Shown: positions 1 through 11,054 of the stretch, one piece after another | How positions within the stretch are numbered: the first letter of the stretch is position 1 | How the letters are laid out: every line of letters begins with the position of its first letter | NCBI GenBank assembly: GCA_963920525.1 | Contig: OY986435.1 | Span: 172,709,827-172,773,826, forward strand | DNA length: 64,000 nucleotides | Direction of reading: 5' to 3' | From: Dichetophora obliterata | Lineage: Eukaryota > Arthropoda > Insecta > Diptera > Sciomyzidae | Made by a program: the position numbers and the translations under genes | Notes under the pieces: model-generated | The model's database searches: none | What the model was told of the DNA's origin: nothing | The model's input: only the letters and a program-made list of their open reading frames with translations

Positions 1-393
1 AAAACTTTCTACCGTTGTTGTGAATTTTGTTCTTGCTCTTTCTTGTTCTTCCTTGCTTGTTAGTGTTTGTATGCAGTCTTCTCCATCTGCGATACATTTA
101 AATAAAGGGAAACTATCTGGATTTGTTGGCAAAGCATATTTGGGTCCTGAGAGCAGCGTTTGTATGTTTTCCAGTATGTTCGTGCCTGATTTGTTGACAA
201 ACCAAGCTTTGTTGTGCTTTAACTTGTGCTTTGTTTGTTGTTGTTCTTGTAGATTTCTCAATTTGTTTTGTAGTTTTACCTTTTCTTTTTTCTCTAGCTT
301 GTCATATAATATTTGTTCACTTTTACTAAGTAGTATGAAGTCTTCTTCGTTTAGTAATCGTTTTAAGTCGTTTTTTATTATACGAAATACTTA
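1..393 (-). pseudogene. Penelope-like element, N-terminal fragment running off the window edge
   Basis: The minus strand is open for about 130 codons from just after a stop near 393 to the left edge of the window, without an ATG. The translation has a lysine- and glutamine-rich coiled-coil-like stretch followed by a Trp-Phe-Val-Asn motif and then a Gly-Pro-Lys-Tyr-Ala-Leu-Pro motif. That order (coiled region, WxVN, LGPKFALP-like) is the conserved region ahead of the reverse transcriptase in Penelope-like retroelements. The RT and GIY-YIG endonuclease would lie to the left, outside the window. The overlapping plus-strand reading frame is cysteine-rich and low complexity, and I take it as a shadow. 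Family call from motif memory, not from a search. Confidence 0.6.
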
Positions 394-603
394 AAGGTCG
401 ACTAATAAAATTCATAAAACAATATAAATTTTTAATAAATAAAAAGTCCAGTTTGCACATCTACAGGTCTAAACCTACCAAACCATACTAAATTTATTAA
501 GATTAGACTTGTACTTAAAAATCTTTACGCCGGACAAACTTTGCGTTTGCGTAATATATATAAGATAAAAATATGGGTGTCCCCATTTCTTTGCACATCA
601 CTG

Positions 604-1272
604 TATACAGGGTGTTTCAGGAAGTTCTGGACAAATTTTTCCAGCGTATTCCTTGGCTCATTTCTTGAAGAAAAGTCCACTAGGACCATGTCCGAAAATG
701 TTCGGGTGCGAAATGGCAGCGGGTTCAAAATTCAATTTGGGTCTTACCGTTCCAAAGTTATGACCATTTGACGGAAATGCAAAAATTTTGTTTGGAAGCA
801 AAATAACCCCACACATTTATTTGATTTTGTAAATTAACATGTAAATAAATAAATAAATAAATAAAATAATAAATTTAAACAAAAACATGTGATGTTAAAG
901 TAAGTTTTCAATGTGGTTCCCATTTTCTACTAAACACAATTGCAGCCGTTTGCGAACCACATCCAATCATATTTATAGTAGATCATTAATCGATTTTTGT
1001 CATTCAGCAAGTGTCGACGAACGAGAAAAGTACAAGTGATTTTTCTCCGGTTTTTTAAAAGTGAATTATTAAAAACGCCAATTTATTCAAACGAAGAATT
1101 AGCAGACATTCATTACATGTATGGATATTGCGATGGTAATGCAAGAGCAGCTGCGCGAGAATATGCATTACGTTATCATAATCAGCAACCACCAAACCGA
1201 AGAACATTCAGTGGACGCAACGGCGATTTCGAGAAAAGAAAAAAAAACACAAGTTACCTGCCATCTGGCTGA
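604..1272 (+). pseudogene. Remnant of an IS630/mariner-type transposon with an N-terminal DUF4817-like HTH
   Basis: At 604 the sequence ACAGGGTGTTTCAGGAAG starts; an end of this type (ACAGGGTGTT...) is typical of a group of insect mariner-related transposons. About 480 bp inside it, codons at roughly 1085-1230 encode a helix-turn-helix-like segment with Asn-Glu-Glu-Leu-Ala-Asp, Gly-Asn-Ala-Arg-Ala-Ala-Ala-Arg and Arg-Arg-Thr-Phe motifs, as in the DUF4817 domain at the N terminus of such transposases. The frame stops at 1272; the DDE catalytic domain and a matching right end are not visible, so this is a truncated fossil. An (AAAT)n run at 841-870 lies between the end and the coding remnant. 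Confidence 0.5.
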
Positions 1273-1988
1273 GCAAATTGATGTTATGTTAATTTTTTTC
1301 CATTTTTTTTTTCGGAAAGCTCTGTATCTCGGCTATTTCACCTTTTTCTATGTATTGTTTTATTTTATACTGAAAGGTCTTTTAAAGACCTTTCCAACAA
1401 GCCCAAAAGCAAACAAATCCGACCACTGGCTCAGAAGTTAGCAACTTGACCCTACTACCTACCCACCATGCAATGTGTGAAGAATATTGTTGTCACTTTT
1501 TTTTACACAGCTGCTAAGAAAATCTCAGTTTATCAGAGCGTGTGTTTTTTTTTTAATTCAGAAAAACAGGGAGTTCAGAAAACAAAAAATTTGTTTTTCT
1601 AAGTTATGTGTAAGCAAGTTTATTATATACAGTGGTGGATAAACCCTAGGGAGCTAGTGGGCTGGAGAACTAATATTTTTTCTATAAAATTTCCAACGTT
1701 AAATTAATGACCTTATTTTGTAAAACGCACGCAATCACCTCATTTCGGTTTTTTTTTTTTGCATGGCAATTCCATTGCCATATGAATTAGAACAAACCCT
1801 TTCTCTCTCACTTACACTTTCCTTTAAAAAAATATAATGCTAGTGACTGCATTTGTTTTAGGAAATGAGGTCATAAGTTTAAAAAACAATAATGGCTTAG
1901 TGGCTGCCAATACTCTAAGATTAAAAAAAAGAAAAAAGTAACCAAATGCAATGTTTTTCATCTGTCAATAAAGCCGCGGAGGAAACTG
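1273..1988. other. AT-rich stretch without recognised gene
   Basis: No coding sequence or clear element is visible here. It is homopolymer-rich AT sequence, probably degraded repeats. Confidence 0.5.
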
Positions 1989-1991
1989 TAA

Positions 1992-2140
1992 AGCCGCGTT
2001 CATAGTGAACGCTTTTAACTGAGCCGAGCAGAAAAACTCATTGGAGCAATAGAGCAAGTCATGCATCTCTTTTACCCCAATGCGTTTTTGAGTTTAAGTT
2101 TTGCTCAGCTCAGCAAAAAGCGTTCACAATGAACCCGACC
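1992..2140. mobile_element. 149 bp MITE with TAA target duplication
   Basis: Both ends carry the inverted sequence GTTCATWGTGAACGCTTTT followed by a GAGC(C/T)GAGCA block, and the extreme ends are AGCCGC and GGTCGG. TAA stands at 1989-1991 and again at 2141-2143. The inner part continues as an imperfect inverted repeat (ACTCA...CATTGG). The three-base TWA target and G/C-rich end fit a PIF/Harbinger-type miniature element. No coding capacity. Confidence 0.65.
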
Positions 2141-2724
2141 TAACTCAACACTGAGTGGTTAAAAAATCTGGTCAGATGTTTATTTTATTTATTTGATTAG
2201 GTACAACTATCTTTAGACTTTTGTGCAGATAGTAATGATTCGGCTGCCGGTTCTTCTATTATTAAATCCATAAGCTATGATCCCTCTGAGTAGGGGATCA
2301 ATGAAATTACAAATGATTATTTAATAAAAAAATAGAATAAAACAAAATATTGATTGCAATTTTAAAAGCTCAAAAAGAATTAAAAGTGATCAACTACGTT
2401 TTCTTCATAGGAAACTGTTTAGACTAACTCTAGCAAGTGGTGAGAGTATCAATGGCCAATATAATAATTATTAAAGATTTACATTTTTCAAACGAACTCA
2501 TATTTAATTGAAATGTTTTATATCTGAAAACATTCTGATTTGATTTTAGCCGATGAAACCTCTTAAAGTATTGTCAAAAATATGTAATATTGTTGGTAGG
2601 TCGTGTCATTATTATTATTTATTTTATATATTTTTTTGGGGCGGCATATCGGTCTAGCCCACATCGGCAAAATTTGGTTAATCTGGCCCTGATTACATTA
2701 TTTTTCTTTTATGGAATTTATAGC

Positions 2725-3181
2725 CTACAGATTAATGTTTTTTCTAAATGACCTTGTTATTTATTATGTTCAATTTAAATGATTTAAATACAAATTCTAA
2801 ATGTTTGATAGTTTAAATCATACTTGATTTTAAAAACAAATTCTAGTTGTTTGATACTTTAAAATCGTTTATTGAGCTTTAGGGTTAGAAAAATTAATTG
2901 TTCTAACGAATCTGAAATGTTTAGAAGGCCGAAATTGCAATAAAATCAGCTAGTGAACTGTTCCTTTTCATATTTAAAAAACTTTGTTGTTGTAGTTGTT
3001 GTTGTTGTTTCTTTGGAAAAATTCGTTAGAACATTTAATTGCTCTAACTTTGACCTTAAGCTCAATAAACGATTTTAAACTATCAAACAACTAGAATTTG
3101 TATTTACAATCAAGTATGATTTAAACTATCAAACATTTAGAATTCGTATTTAAATCATATAAGATCTACAGATTAATGTTT
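2725..3181. repeat. Foldback repeat, ~135 bp arms, flanked by 16 bp direct repeats
   Basis: The arm at 2778-2912 reads almost identically on the opposite strand of 3020-3159, including the blocks AATTCTAAATGTTTGATAG and AAAATCGTTTATTGAGCTT, so the single strand would form a long hairpin with a ~107 base loop containing a (GTT)n run. The 16-mer CTACAGATTAATGTTT stands at 2725-2740 and 3166-3181, outside the arms, and may be a target duplication or a flank duplicated with the element. No protein is encoded. A foldback transposon derivative is the likeliest explanation. Confidence 0.6.
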
Positions 3182-3542
3182 ATGTGATTGTTTTTCAATT
3201 GTTCATGTAAAAATCATGACATCACGCACTTTTTGAACAGCCATATATGACTTCTAACGGAAGCGGAACTGCTTTTTAAAAAAAAATTTTAATCTAATAA
3301 ATCCATTTCATACATAAACCCAACAAAAAACATGTTTTTTAGCTGGATCATAATGCGTGCAGTAGAGTGTTAAATACCATGTACAAATTTGAAATGTTTA
3401 AATTAAAGTATTTAGTTGTAATAAATCAAATGTAAGACATACAAATTATTGTGTTTATTTTGTTTAGTTTAATGGTATAAATATTGAAAAATTACTTAAT
3501 ATACCTTGAGTACCTTATTTAAACGGTAGTTTTTATGATGAC

Positions 3543-4351
3543 CAGGGAAGACAATTATATGCAAATGCATATAATATATGCTTTTGCATATTTGGACGTT
3601 TTGTTAATAATTTTGCATATTTATAACGATTGTGCTTATTTGTGCATATTTTTACATATTTTTAACTTTTCGAACAGATTTTAGCTTGTAATCGGGCAAA
3701 TTTTGATACTTCCTTCACATCTGGCAACATTGTAATTTCTTTGATATTATATATATTTATAAAGAGATATTATATTATATATGTATAAAAAATATTTTGT
3801 TTAAAAACTCACAGACAATGGATCCATACGCCGAAAGTCTCCTTCCGTACGAAGTCCCTTATTTTAAATGGTGCCCAACTACATCCTGCGATGTCGAGCG
3901 GTCTTTCTCACAATACAAAACATTGTTGGCTGAAAATCGTAGAAAATTTCTTTTTGATAATATAAAAATGCATTTAATTGTTCAGTGTAATCGCTGAATG
4001 CAATACACTGTTTTTGCTATAAGCACCATATAAAATAATGGACTTCGTCCGGAAGGAGACTTTTGGCATTGGCTTCGAGCTACCAAACAAAATATTCATT
4101 AAATGATTAAAATAGAATTAAATTTTTACTTTATAATTAAAATTATAATTTATTTAAACTGAAATATGTACTTTTACGCCTTGAAAGGGCTATTGTTTTG
4201 TTTTTTTTTATGAACTATTGAATAAAATTTTGAATAATAAAACTCCGACTTCGACATTTTTCGTGCTTATTTGATGGCATATTTTGCCATTTTTTAGAGC
4301 ATATTAGCATACTTATTTTAGATTTTTTCGTGCATATTTCTGTCTTCCCTG
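3543..4351 (+). mobile_element. Deleted hAT transposon with TIRs and 8 bp target duplication
   Basis: The left end CAGGGAAGACA and the right end, which reads CAGGGAAGACA on the other strand, are hAT-type termini and continue as an imperfect ATATGCA-rich inverted repeat. The eight bases outside are ATGATGAC (3535-3542) and ATGATGAT (4352-4359), a 7/8 target duplication typical of hAT insertion. Subterminal TGCATATTT repeats are abundant, as expected for transposase-binding regions. Only a C-terminal transposase remnant is left inside, so the copy is non-autonomous. Confidence 0.75.
3797..3997 (+). pseudogene. hAT transposase C-terminal dimerisation fragment
   Basis: About 66 codons are open and end in TGA at 3997. 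The residues Thr-Thr-Ser-Cys-Asp-Val-Glu-Arg-Ser-Phe-Ser, followed by Arg-Arg-Lys and a Phe-Asp-Asn-Ile block, are the signature of the hAT C-terminal dimerisation region, where the ERSFS-type motif is most conserved. The BED finger, DDE core and insertion domain are missing. The fragment lies inside the CAGGGAAGACA-bounded element, which supports the assignment. An inverted copy of the start of this segment (3829-3865) is found at 4034-4069, just beyond the stop codon. Confidence 0.7.
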
Positions 4352-4359
4352 ATGATGAT

Positions 4360-5099
4360 ATAAATTTACTAGAATTTTTTTGTATTTTGACTTTTAAAAA
4401 AATCCCACACAACAAAGTTATAAACAAATTTAGACACAAAATTTTTACAATTTTTAATTAAAAAATGTAATTGTTTTAACTTAGATTCTAAAGATAAATA
4501 TCCTTTTCTTAAATTTAAAAAAAAAATCTTTTATAATGACATCAAACTTTTGGCGATATCTCGAAAACTAAAGACTTTCTGAGCAATGAATTTTTGTTTG
4601 AAAAATCAATGATTCATAAAAATAGCGGTAAATGAAAGCTTTTTCGGAAATATTTTGTACGGATGGTAGGTATGTTAAAAAAAACTCCCGTTGTTATGAC
4701 ATCAAAATTATTGCGATATCTCAAAAACTATAACTTTTTGCAGTATAACGCATTTTCTTAAGCCTCAGAATGAGAAAAAAGATTTAAATTTCAAGTTTTG
4801 ACTTAGCAAAGAAACATCTCCGCCATTTTCAAATCAATTTTCATCAAATTTTCTTTGTCTGGAAATTCTATGTTTTAATCCATGTCCTTATCTATATATT
4901 TATAGTGGACCCAACAAACGTTGTCCTGACGCAATTCAATGAATTTTTTTATGATCGTTTTGTGAATTTGTGAAAGTGTGTAACTGACCTTCGAGCAACA
5001 CTTGCCAGACGTTTCCTTCTGAAACATCAATGCATGGCGATCAGAACCGTCTAATATATACTGCATTCTTATTGATTTATAAAGTGTGATTCAATAAGA
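4360..5099. repeat. AT-rich interval with a dispersed direct repeat
   Basis: The block (ATGACATCAAA, then GCGATATCTC and AAAACT) occurs at about 4536-4571 and again at 4697-4732, 161 bases apart, suggesting an old tandem duplication or two pieces of one repeat. No recognisable gene is present; short open frames near 4875-5392 have no motif I know. Confidence 0.4.
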
Positions 5100-5569
5100 G
5101 CTTCCTACTTTGTTTTCTTAATAAAATATTGTATATAAAAATCAATGTATTGATGCAAATCTTTATTTGGAATGATAGTTCGGTTACTACAACTCAAAGC
5201 TGCCCACGACTAGCTTTTAAATGGTCCAATTTTCAAATTTCGACAAAATTCGAAATCGGCGACGAATTGATTGTTCACGGTTTTCACGAACACTCTCTGC
5301 TACTGCAGAACTATTCTCAAAATTACGGGCTCTATGCACACTGGTTGAATGATGAATGTCCCATAGTGCAAAATTGGTTCGCAAGTTGGTGATGGTTTGT
5401 TGGTTTGATGGTTTGGATGCTCATAACAACCAAAATTATGTTAAAGAACTTTATAACATTCTCTAACTGATGACTGATTTTGGTAGTAAGTTGTTAGGAG
5501 TAAGTCTATTCCTTATTGAGTCGTATTGAATATTGAACACAAGCATCATATGGACAAGCCGTGTGACAC

Positions 5570-6265
5570 AAACAGCTGTCAAAACAACCCCGCTGATAAA
5601 GGGATCTCGTATTGGATCACCCTTTAGTATTCCCCGGCAGACGTATAGCAGACCGCCTTCTTGCTATATACGAAATTTCATGCTGTTCGGAAAAATATTT
5701 TTTTATATATTCACCATTTTTAGTACTTACAGTTGCCGAAAGTAACCGTATGAACTAAATTATCAAATTTTAGTCTAATACGACCAAAACCGTTTGAAAT
5801 ATACCATTTTTCTTTAATTGTGGGCGGTAATGGGGGTATGGCCTACTTTTTTCACTTAAACCATCTAGTACTCGAAACAAATCGACTGCCAGAATTTCAG
5901 CCCAATTTAGTTTAAACCTAGTGCGCTTTGCTTTACTCCACGCCTATCCCCCAAAAATTGGACGTAATTAAAATGGGTCATGCCCATTTTTAGTTTAGTA
6001 TAGTTAGCGAAAGTAGCCTTACAAAGTAAATTACCAAATTTTAGTCTTATACGACCAAAATCGTCTGAAATGTAGCATTTTTTACAAAAAGTGGGCGTGA
6101 AAAGTAGGTGTGGAATATATAACATAGCATATTACGATTTAGTTGAAATAACAAATCGTTTGATGCTTATATCGTCTTAGCCGGTTCAGTGGTTTTGGCG
6201 TCGTTGTCAAACATCCGTGCAAAGTCACGACGCTTTTATATATGCATTCGTATAGATAGACTAAC
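5570..6265 (-). mobile_element. Degenerate Helitron/DINE-like repeat
   Basis: The stretch has two diverged copies of a block containing TTTTAGTCT(T/A)ATACGACCAAAA and a GTGGGCG motif (about 5768-5830 and 6033-6095), plus GGTTCAGTGGTTTTGGCG near 6182 that reads ACCACTGAACCG on the minus strand, a phrase common near the ends of insect DINE-1/Helitron-like repeats. A CCCCGGCAGACGTAT...GACCGCCTTCTTGCTATATA block at 5633-5667 recurs at 36200-36245. No Rep/helicase coding is visible. Family assignment is tentative. Confidence 0.35.
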
Positions 6266-6390
6266 ACAATCTCAAGCGGGGAAAAGCCGGCTGACAGGGC
6301 TGCAAAACATAATCTAGGCTTTTAACTCAATTCTGGCAAGACCCCTCAAAACATTTGCAAAAATTAATCAGAACATTAATCAGCACAGTA

Positions 6391-6593
6391 GGTCTGTTTC
6401 CGTACTCGATTCAAGTAACTTGAAGTTGCTTGAAAGCGCTATTTTACAAATTTTTGAAGCTCGAGAGAGAAGTATAACATGCACAATGTAAATCTTTATT
6501 CTATTAAAATTACTTGAAGTTAGTACGGAAATAAACCTAAAATGTCACTCTCTATTCTAATACAATTACTTGAAGGTTGTACGGCAACAGACC
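6391..6593. mobile_element. 203 bp inverted-repeat element with TA flanks
   Basis: The ends GGTCTGTTTCCGTAC and, on the other strand, GGTCTGTTGCCGTAC are inverted and followed by TTCAAGTAA. TA flanks both sides (6389-6390 and 6594-6595), as for mariner-type insertion. A second, internal copy of the right-end sequence lies at about 6505-6540, so the right side is duplicated or the element is a nested pair. Confidence 0.5.
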
Positions 6594-6802
6594 TATTGGG
6601 GTCTAAAACAGTTTAAGCAAAGGCGGAAAAAGAGTGCATCTTTCTCAAGTGCCACAACCTTATCATGGTATAAGGATAGAGGTAGCTGCAAATTCAGCTG
6701 TGTGGCGAATGGAAACAAAAGAAAAGAAATAAAAAGTTTTGCTTCCTTTTGACATTTCCGGCAGTATCCTCTCATCTGGTGCATCTACCTGTATTCTTCT
6801 AC

Positions 6803-7316
6803 CATGAACCTTATAAATCATGATACAAAGAGCTACAGGTAAAGTATTCCCGGCGCAAAAAACAAAATTTACTGCGCACCTCGTCATTGGTGCTCGTCAA
6901 ATGTGACACTTGATGAAAACATTCAAAAGAAAATGTAGAAAAGTGACGAAGATGGCAAAATGAAAACGAACAAACGTCAAAATTCTGTTAAGCACATCAA
7001 GCAACGTAGCCGCTTTTTGTGTAAATCGGTTAAAAGGGGAAAAAGCACCCCTACAAAATGTGCCAATTTTTTTCACAAACTACTAAAAAATATATTTACT
7101 TTATTTTGGACATGTGCTTTATTTAACAATATTTATTTCATTTCAGTAAAACATGATTTGATAAGAAAATTTAGGCTTTTTAAAATCTTTACACCCTATG
7201 AATAAATTGTGACTACGTTTCAACCAAGGAGCACCTTGCACGTCACAGCAAAGATGGCGGACATGCGCAATACTTTATCTGTAGTTCTTTGTATCATGCT
7301 TATAAATGAACCTTGC
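6803..7316. mobile_element. ~510 bp inverted-repeat element
   Basis: Left arm 6803-6850 and right arm 7268-7316 share the inverted block CATGATACAAAGARCTACAG followed by GTAAAGTATT-like sequence. The interior is AT-rich with only an unconvincing 81-codon open frame. It is interpretable as a MITE of undetermined superfamily; I could not define a target duplication. Confidence 0.45.
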
Positions 7317-7722
7317 TCGAGGCTCATCAGTTTTATTTTTGTTGCGCTGTGCTAGCTGAGCACGAAGAGAAAGAGAAAAATAGAGAGCTACATGGAGTTT
7401 ATTGAAACTCTCGCAACACAAACGCGTCGAAAGACAATGAATAAGCAATGCGTAGCTGGGATGATTTCTTAAAAAACTTAATACCTTAATTAAATATAAT
7501 GATTAATAAAATTTCGGAAAAAATACCCCTAAATAAATCTGTAGCAGAAATATGATATTTTAAAAAATTTTTTCATAAAAATCAGCCCAGTACTTTTGGA
7601 GTAAAGTCGTAACTTTAAATTTTCACTTCAATTTTATATAATAGTATAGATATAGAAATAGAACTATAAATATAACGAAACCAAAACCGCGTTACAATTC
7701 AATCTACGTCAAATATTGTTTT
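7317..7722. other. Unique AT-rich left flank of the large duplication
   Basis: No gene is seen. This sequence stands left of the 3.45 kb repeat and has no counterpart left of the second copy, which instead joins the R1-clade LINE. Confidence 0.5.
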
Positions 7723-9458
7723 ATTATCGTTTTATTCCCTCTTAAAATTAGATCTTAACAAATGGTTGCATTAAAATATTTTGCAAGAAATATGAATAAA
7801 ATAATCTGTGCTACTTGAGCCCACTACATTTGAGTTTTAAGTTTAAGTTTAAGCTCTAACAACTGCTCTATTAAGTCATATGAAGAAATGACAAACATGC
7901 ATAAGAACTCTGCCTTCTTAGAGTATGTATTCAACATGTATTTAATATTATTCCACGTTTCATTAAAAACTTCTACTATTTTAATTTAAGTTTAATTCTT
8001 ATAAAACAAATACTAAGAAATGCTTAATTCCAGCAATTGGAATAAAAATTAGTCAAAGATTTTTTACTGTGTGTTATGAATGATCTCTAAATATTTCATG
8101 CCATTTGGAGCAAAACTCTTAAAGCTATCGACTATGGAACACTGCTAGTCTTTTGCAGGCTCAGGTATTGAACTTCCAATCCATTTTTAACAAAACTGTA
8201 TTTTAACTCAGTTGCTAAAAATACACACAAGCTACCACTATTTGATTTTTTTAAAAATCACAAAGGTTTGCTTTCTTTCAGACCCCTTGTCTTCTTACAA
8301 AGGTTTTATAAAATTACAAGCTTGATGTGCTGCATGATATTTTTCCTTCTTAAAGTTTTGAAAATATTGTGCAGCACCTTAGCCGTTTTAAAATGCAAAT
8401 ATAGTAAAAGAACAAACAAAATTAACCCACCTAAAATCTCAAAAATTGGTGTTGCTAATAATTCAAACAATATGTTTTGACCATTTTCTTAAAAGTTTTG
8501 AAATTTTTCTTTGTTTGTCTATTCAATGACCAAAACAGTCATACCTACGGACATGTTTATCAACAAGTTATGCCTATAACCGTTTATCAACATAATCGTT
8601 GAAACACCATCATAGCCTTACATCTTTTTTGTCAGCGCTATTTGGATGATGTTTCTTTTAAATATTGTCAATTATTGATTTCGTTCTTTGCTAACAAAAA
8701 TTAAAGTTTTTACAAGATTTGTTTTTAAAACAACCTTGAACTTACACGTTTTAACAATTTGCCTTTGTTCGCTCACAAAAACTGACGCCTTTTTTATTGA
8801 AACTTAATAATGTATCAGACACCGTGGCAAAAAATATGATTCGATTTTAATGATTTTATATGTAGATTGAACTTGGCCTTAAACACCTACCACTATTTTT
8901 CAAGTGTTCTTCAGCTCTGCACTAGCAATTGTATGGAGCGGAAGAGCATATTTTTTTTAAAAAAACTTAACTTACACTGAGGTCAAATTTAAAGTTCACA
9001 ATAAAGTTATTTATTACTGAAGAACATTAACTTTACAGGTAACTATTGAAGTTGTATTAAGACTTTTTTTATTTTATGCAGCATTTGTTCAACGTAACTT
9101 TTTTTTAATATATTAGACACTTAAATGTTTCATCACTGTATTTAATGAGCCCGGGGTGCTGTAGTAAGCACATTTAAAATAATTACTTGAAGCAAACTTT
9201 ATATAAAATTATCTGTTAGACTGAATTATCAGAATATTGCAAAAGCTTCATAACCGTCCAAATGTGCTGCATAAAGCACATTTTAATGACTTGAGTAAAA
9301 GCATTGCCAGTCTGAGTTGACATTTATTGCATCTTAATGCTTTAAATTTGCTAAACTTTAAAGAACAAATATGCTATTTTTTGAAACAATCAAATATTTT
9401 TTGTAAAAGTTTTAGGGCCTAACATTATTTCGAAGAAAGTTTTTTGCAATTAATCTAC

Positions 9459-9560
9459 ACTATTATATAAAAGGATTCTTACGAAATTTTATTCCAGGTA
9501 AGCTCGGTAATCGCTGAACCGATTTAGATAATTCTTTCTTTATTCAATTCATATGATAAT
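9459..9560 (+). repeat. Possible Helitron-like 5' end
   Basis: TCTACACTATTATATAAAAGGATT followed after about 40 bases by CGCTGAACCGATTTAGATAA resembles the start of insect Helitron/DINE repeats (TCTACTATATAA..., then GAACCGATTTCGAT). It is repeated in copy B near 19839. The rest of the element is not definable, because the gypsy-like LTR begins about 270 bases further on. Confidence 0.3.
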
Positions 9561-9733
9561 TTTCAGTGTCATAGTTTGCCAAGTTTTTCGAAAAATCTAT
9601 TCTTTAATTCTTACAAAATTTACGCATTTTATTTGATGCATTCAACATGCAGCGCATTACTATACAACAGTGATCCTCACAGCCTATGCCCGCGAGCATT
9701 TGAGCTTTTGTGTTTAAAAGCTTTCTGTATATA

Positions 9734-10035
9734 AGTTAATAACCTTCCTTACAAAACGTAGAGTGCAACACGCTTATAACATTTATGCTGACGATATGTC
9801 TGCAGCTCATCCGCTCCCAAGCATATCGTGGGATCGTAATGTCAGCAACTTACCTGTCCAAGTAAAAAACAACAATCAACGATGGCAGAGACCGCGGAGA
9901 GACTGTGGCAGCTTTTAGGGTAGGAATAGAATAAAAATCATCGTAAAAATTAATTATATTTTACTGCTCCATGAATAAAGGTCGTTTGACCAAAAAATAT
10001 ATTTTTTATTCTTTTAATAAACGAAAGTTTTAACT
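9734..10035 (+). mobile_element. 5' LTR of gypsy-like element, copy A
   Basis: The interval begins AGTTAATAAC and ends TTTTAACT, giving inverted ends AGTTAA/TTAACT as in gypsy-group LTRs, and is followed at once by a tRNA-Lys primer site. It contains a GCTGACG motif and late AATAAA signals (about 9974 and 10014). The base quartet in front is TATA, a usual target for gypsy-type insertion. The length of 302 bp is my inference from the ends; no 3' LTR is in the window to confirm it. Confidence 0.55.
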
Positions 10036-10052
10036 GGCACCCAACGTGGGGC
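10035..10052 (+). promoter_or_regulatory. Primer-binding site, tRNA-Lys, copy A
   Basis: TGGCACCCAACGTGGGGC is complementary to the 3' end of insect tRNA-Lys(CUU) with one mismatch (A for G at position 5). It follows the LTR end directly, as expected for minus-strand DNA priming. Gypsy-type elements use this tRNA. Confidence 0.75.
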
Positions 10053-11054
10053 CCAGATCGTGTCTTAGTGAAGTGTAAATATAAGCCCTCAAGAAGTGCA
10101 ATAAATCTCCAGAAGCCCTCAAGAAGTGCAACGGAAAAAATCTTCACAAGGTAACGAGAATTTAAAAAATATCCAGAAGCCCTCAAGAAGCGCAAAGGAA
10201 AAATTCTCGTTGTCATAAAGCAGATCTGGATTCAGAACCATCACTCATCATCAAAATTCGTAGCGAATAGGCACTTCAAAGTACATCCGTAGGAGCCCAG
10301 TCCCCGCAGAGGAATTTTTAACCAGCTGACAGACGGGAACGATCCAGGACGTCGGTGCACGCATGATGTGGATTATATTATTGTAAGTAGTTTTAAGTGA
10401 TCATCAGAAATTTAAAAAATTTAGTGAAAAATTTACGTATTTAAGAAATTCTAAATGTGCTAGAAATGGAATTAAATAAGTGGAAAATTTAAAAAGAAAA
10501 GAAAAATATTTTAAAGGAGTGAATAAAAGAAACGATAAATAAAATAATTAACACTGTGATCGCAACTCCAGATCCTCCAGTGTATGAAAAATTAATATAT
10601 AAACCAAATACATCTATATATGTATCAATAAAGATAAAAAGTGTGAACACACAACTTAAATAATTTAATAAAATAACAGGAGTTTAACAACACTGCGACT
10701 CTGGAAACAGACCCTCCAGTGTATAAAGAAAAGAAATTAAACTAAGCAAAATAAAAAATTTTTTAGTTACAATAAATTCAAATTTTTAAATAAATAGAAA
10801 GAATAGATCATACTCAACTATCGAACTGCAAAGTTATAGCACAAAAAGCTGGACCTTCCAGTTATAAATTATATAAATATCAAATAAAATAAAATTAATT
10901 AAAACTTATAATACAAATAAAATAGAAATAATAGATTATTTGAGATCTTTTCTTCTCATTTATTTATTTGAAATCATATTAATATCTTTCGAATCGAAGC
11001 AAGTAATATTTCTAATTATTTAAGCCAAAGCAAAAATAAATTTTTTTATTAAAA
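10053..11054 (+). other. Gypsy-like 5' leader with internal repeats, copy A
   Basis: About 1 kb of non-coding leader separates primer site and gag. It contains three copies of AAGCCCTCAAGAAG(T/C)GCAA at 10083, 10115 and 10176, and three diverged copies of a CTGGA...CCTCCAGTGTATAAA-type block at roughly 10565, 10705 and 10848, spaced about 140 bases. Drosophila gypsy carries an insulator repeat array in the same place, but I see no clear match to that protein-binding motif. Confidence 0.5.

Noticed and set aside
20..394. A 124-codon cysteine-rich plus-strand frame
   Set aside because: It is the complement of the Penelope-like coding frame, starts with a non-ATG codon and looks like low-complexity shadow.
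4875..5392. Short frames on both strands with protein-like composition
   Set aside because: No known motif, no promoter or partner sequence; cannot be told from chance.
7723..10034. A 2.3 kb LTR for the gypsy-like element
   Set aside because: The left edge of the repeat lacks LTR-type ends and coincides with the LINE junction; an AGTTAA...TTAACT interval of 302 bp beside the primer site is the better candidate.
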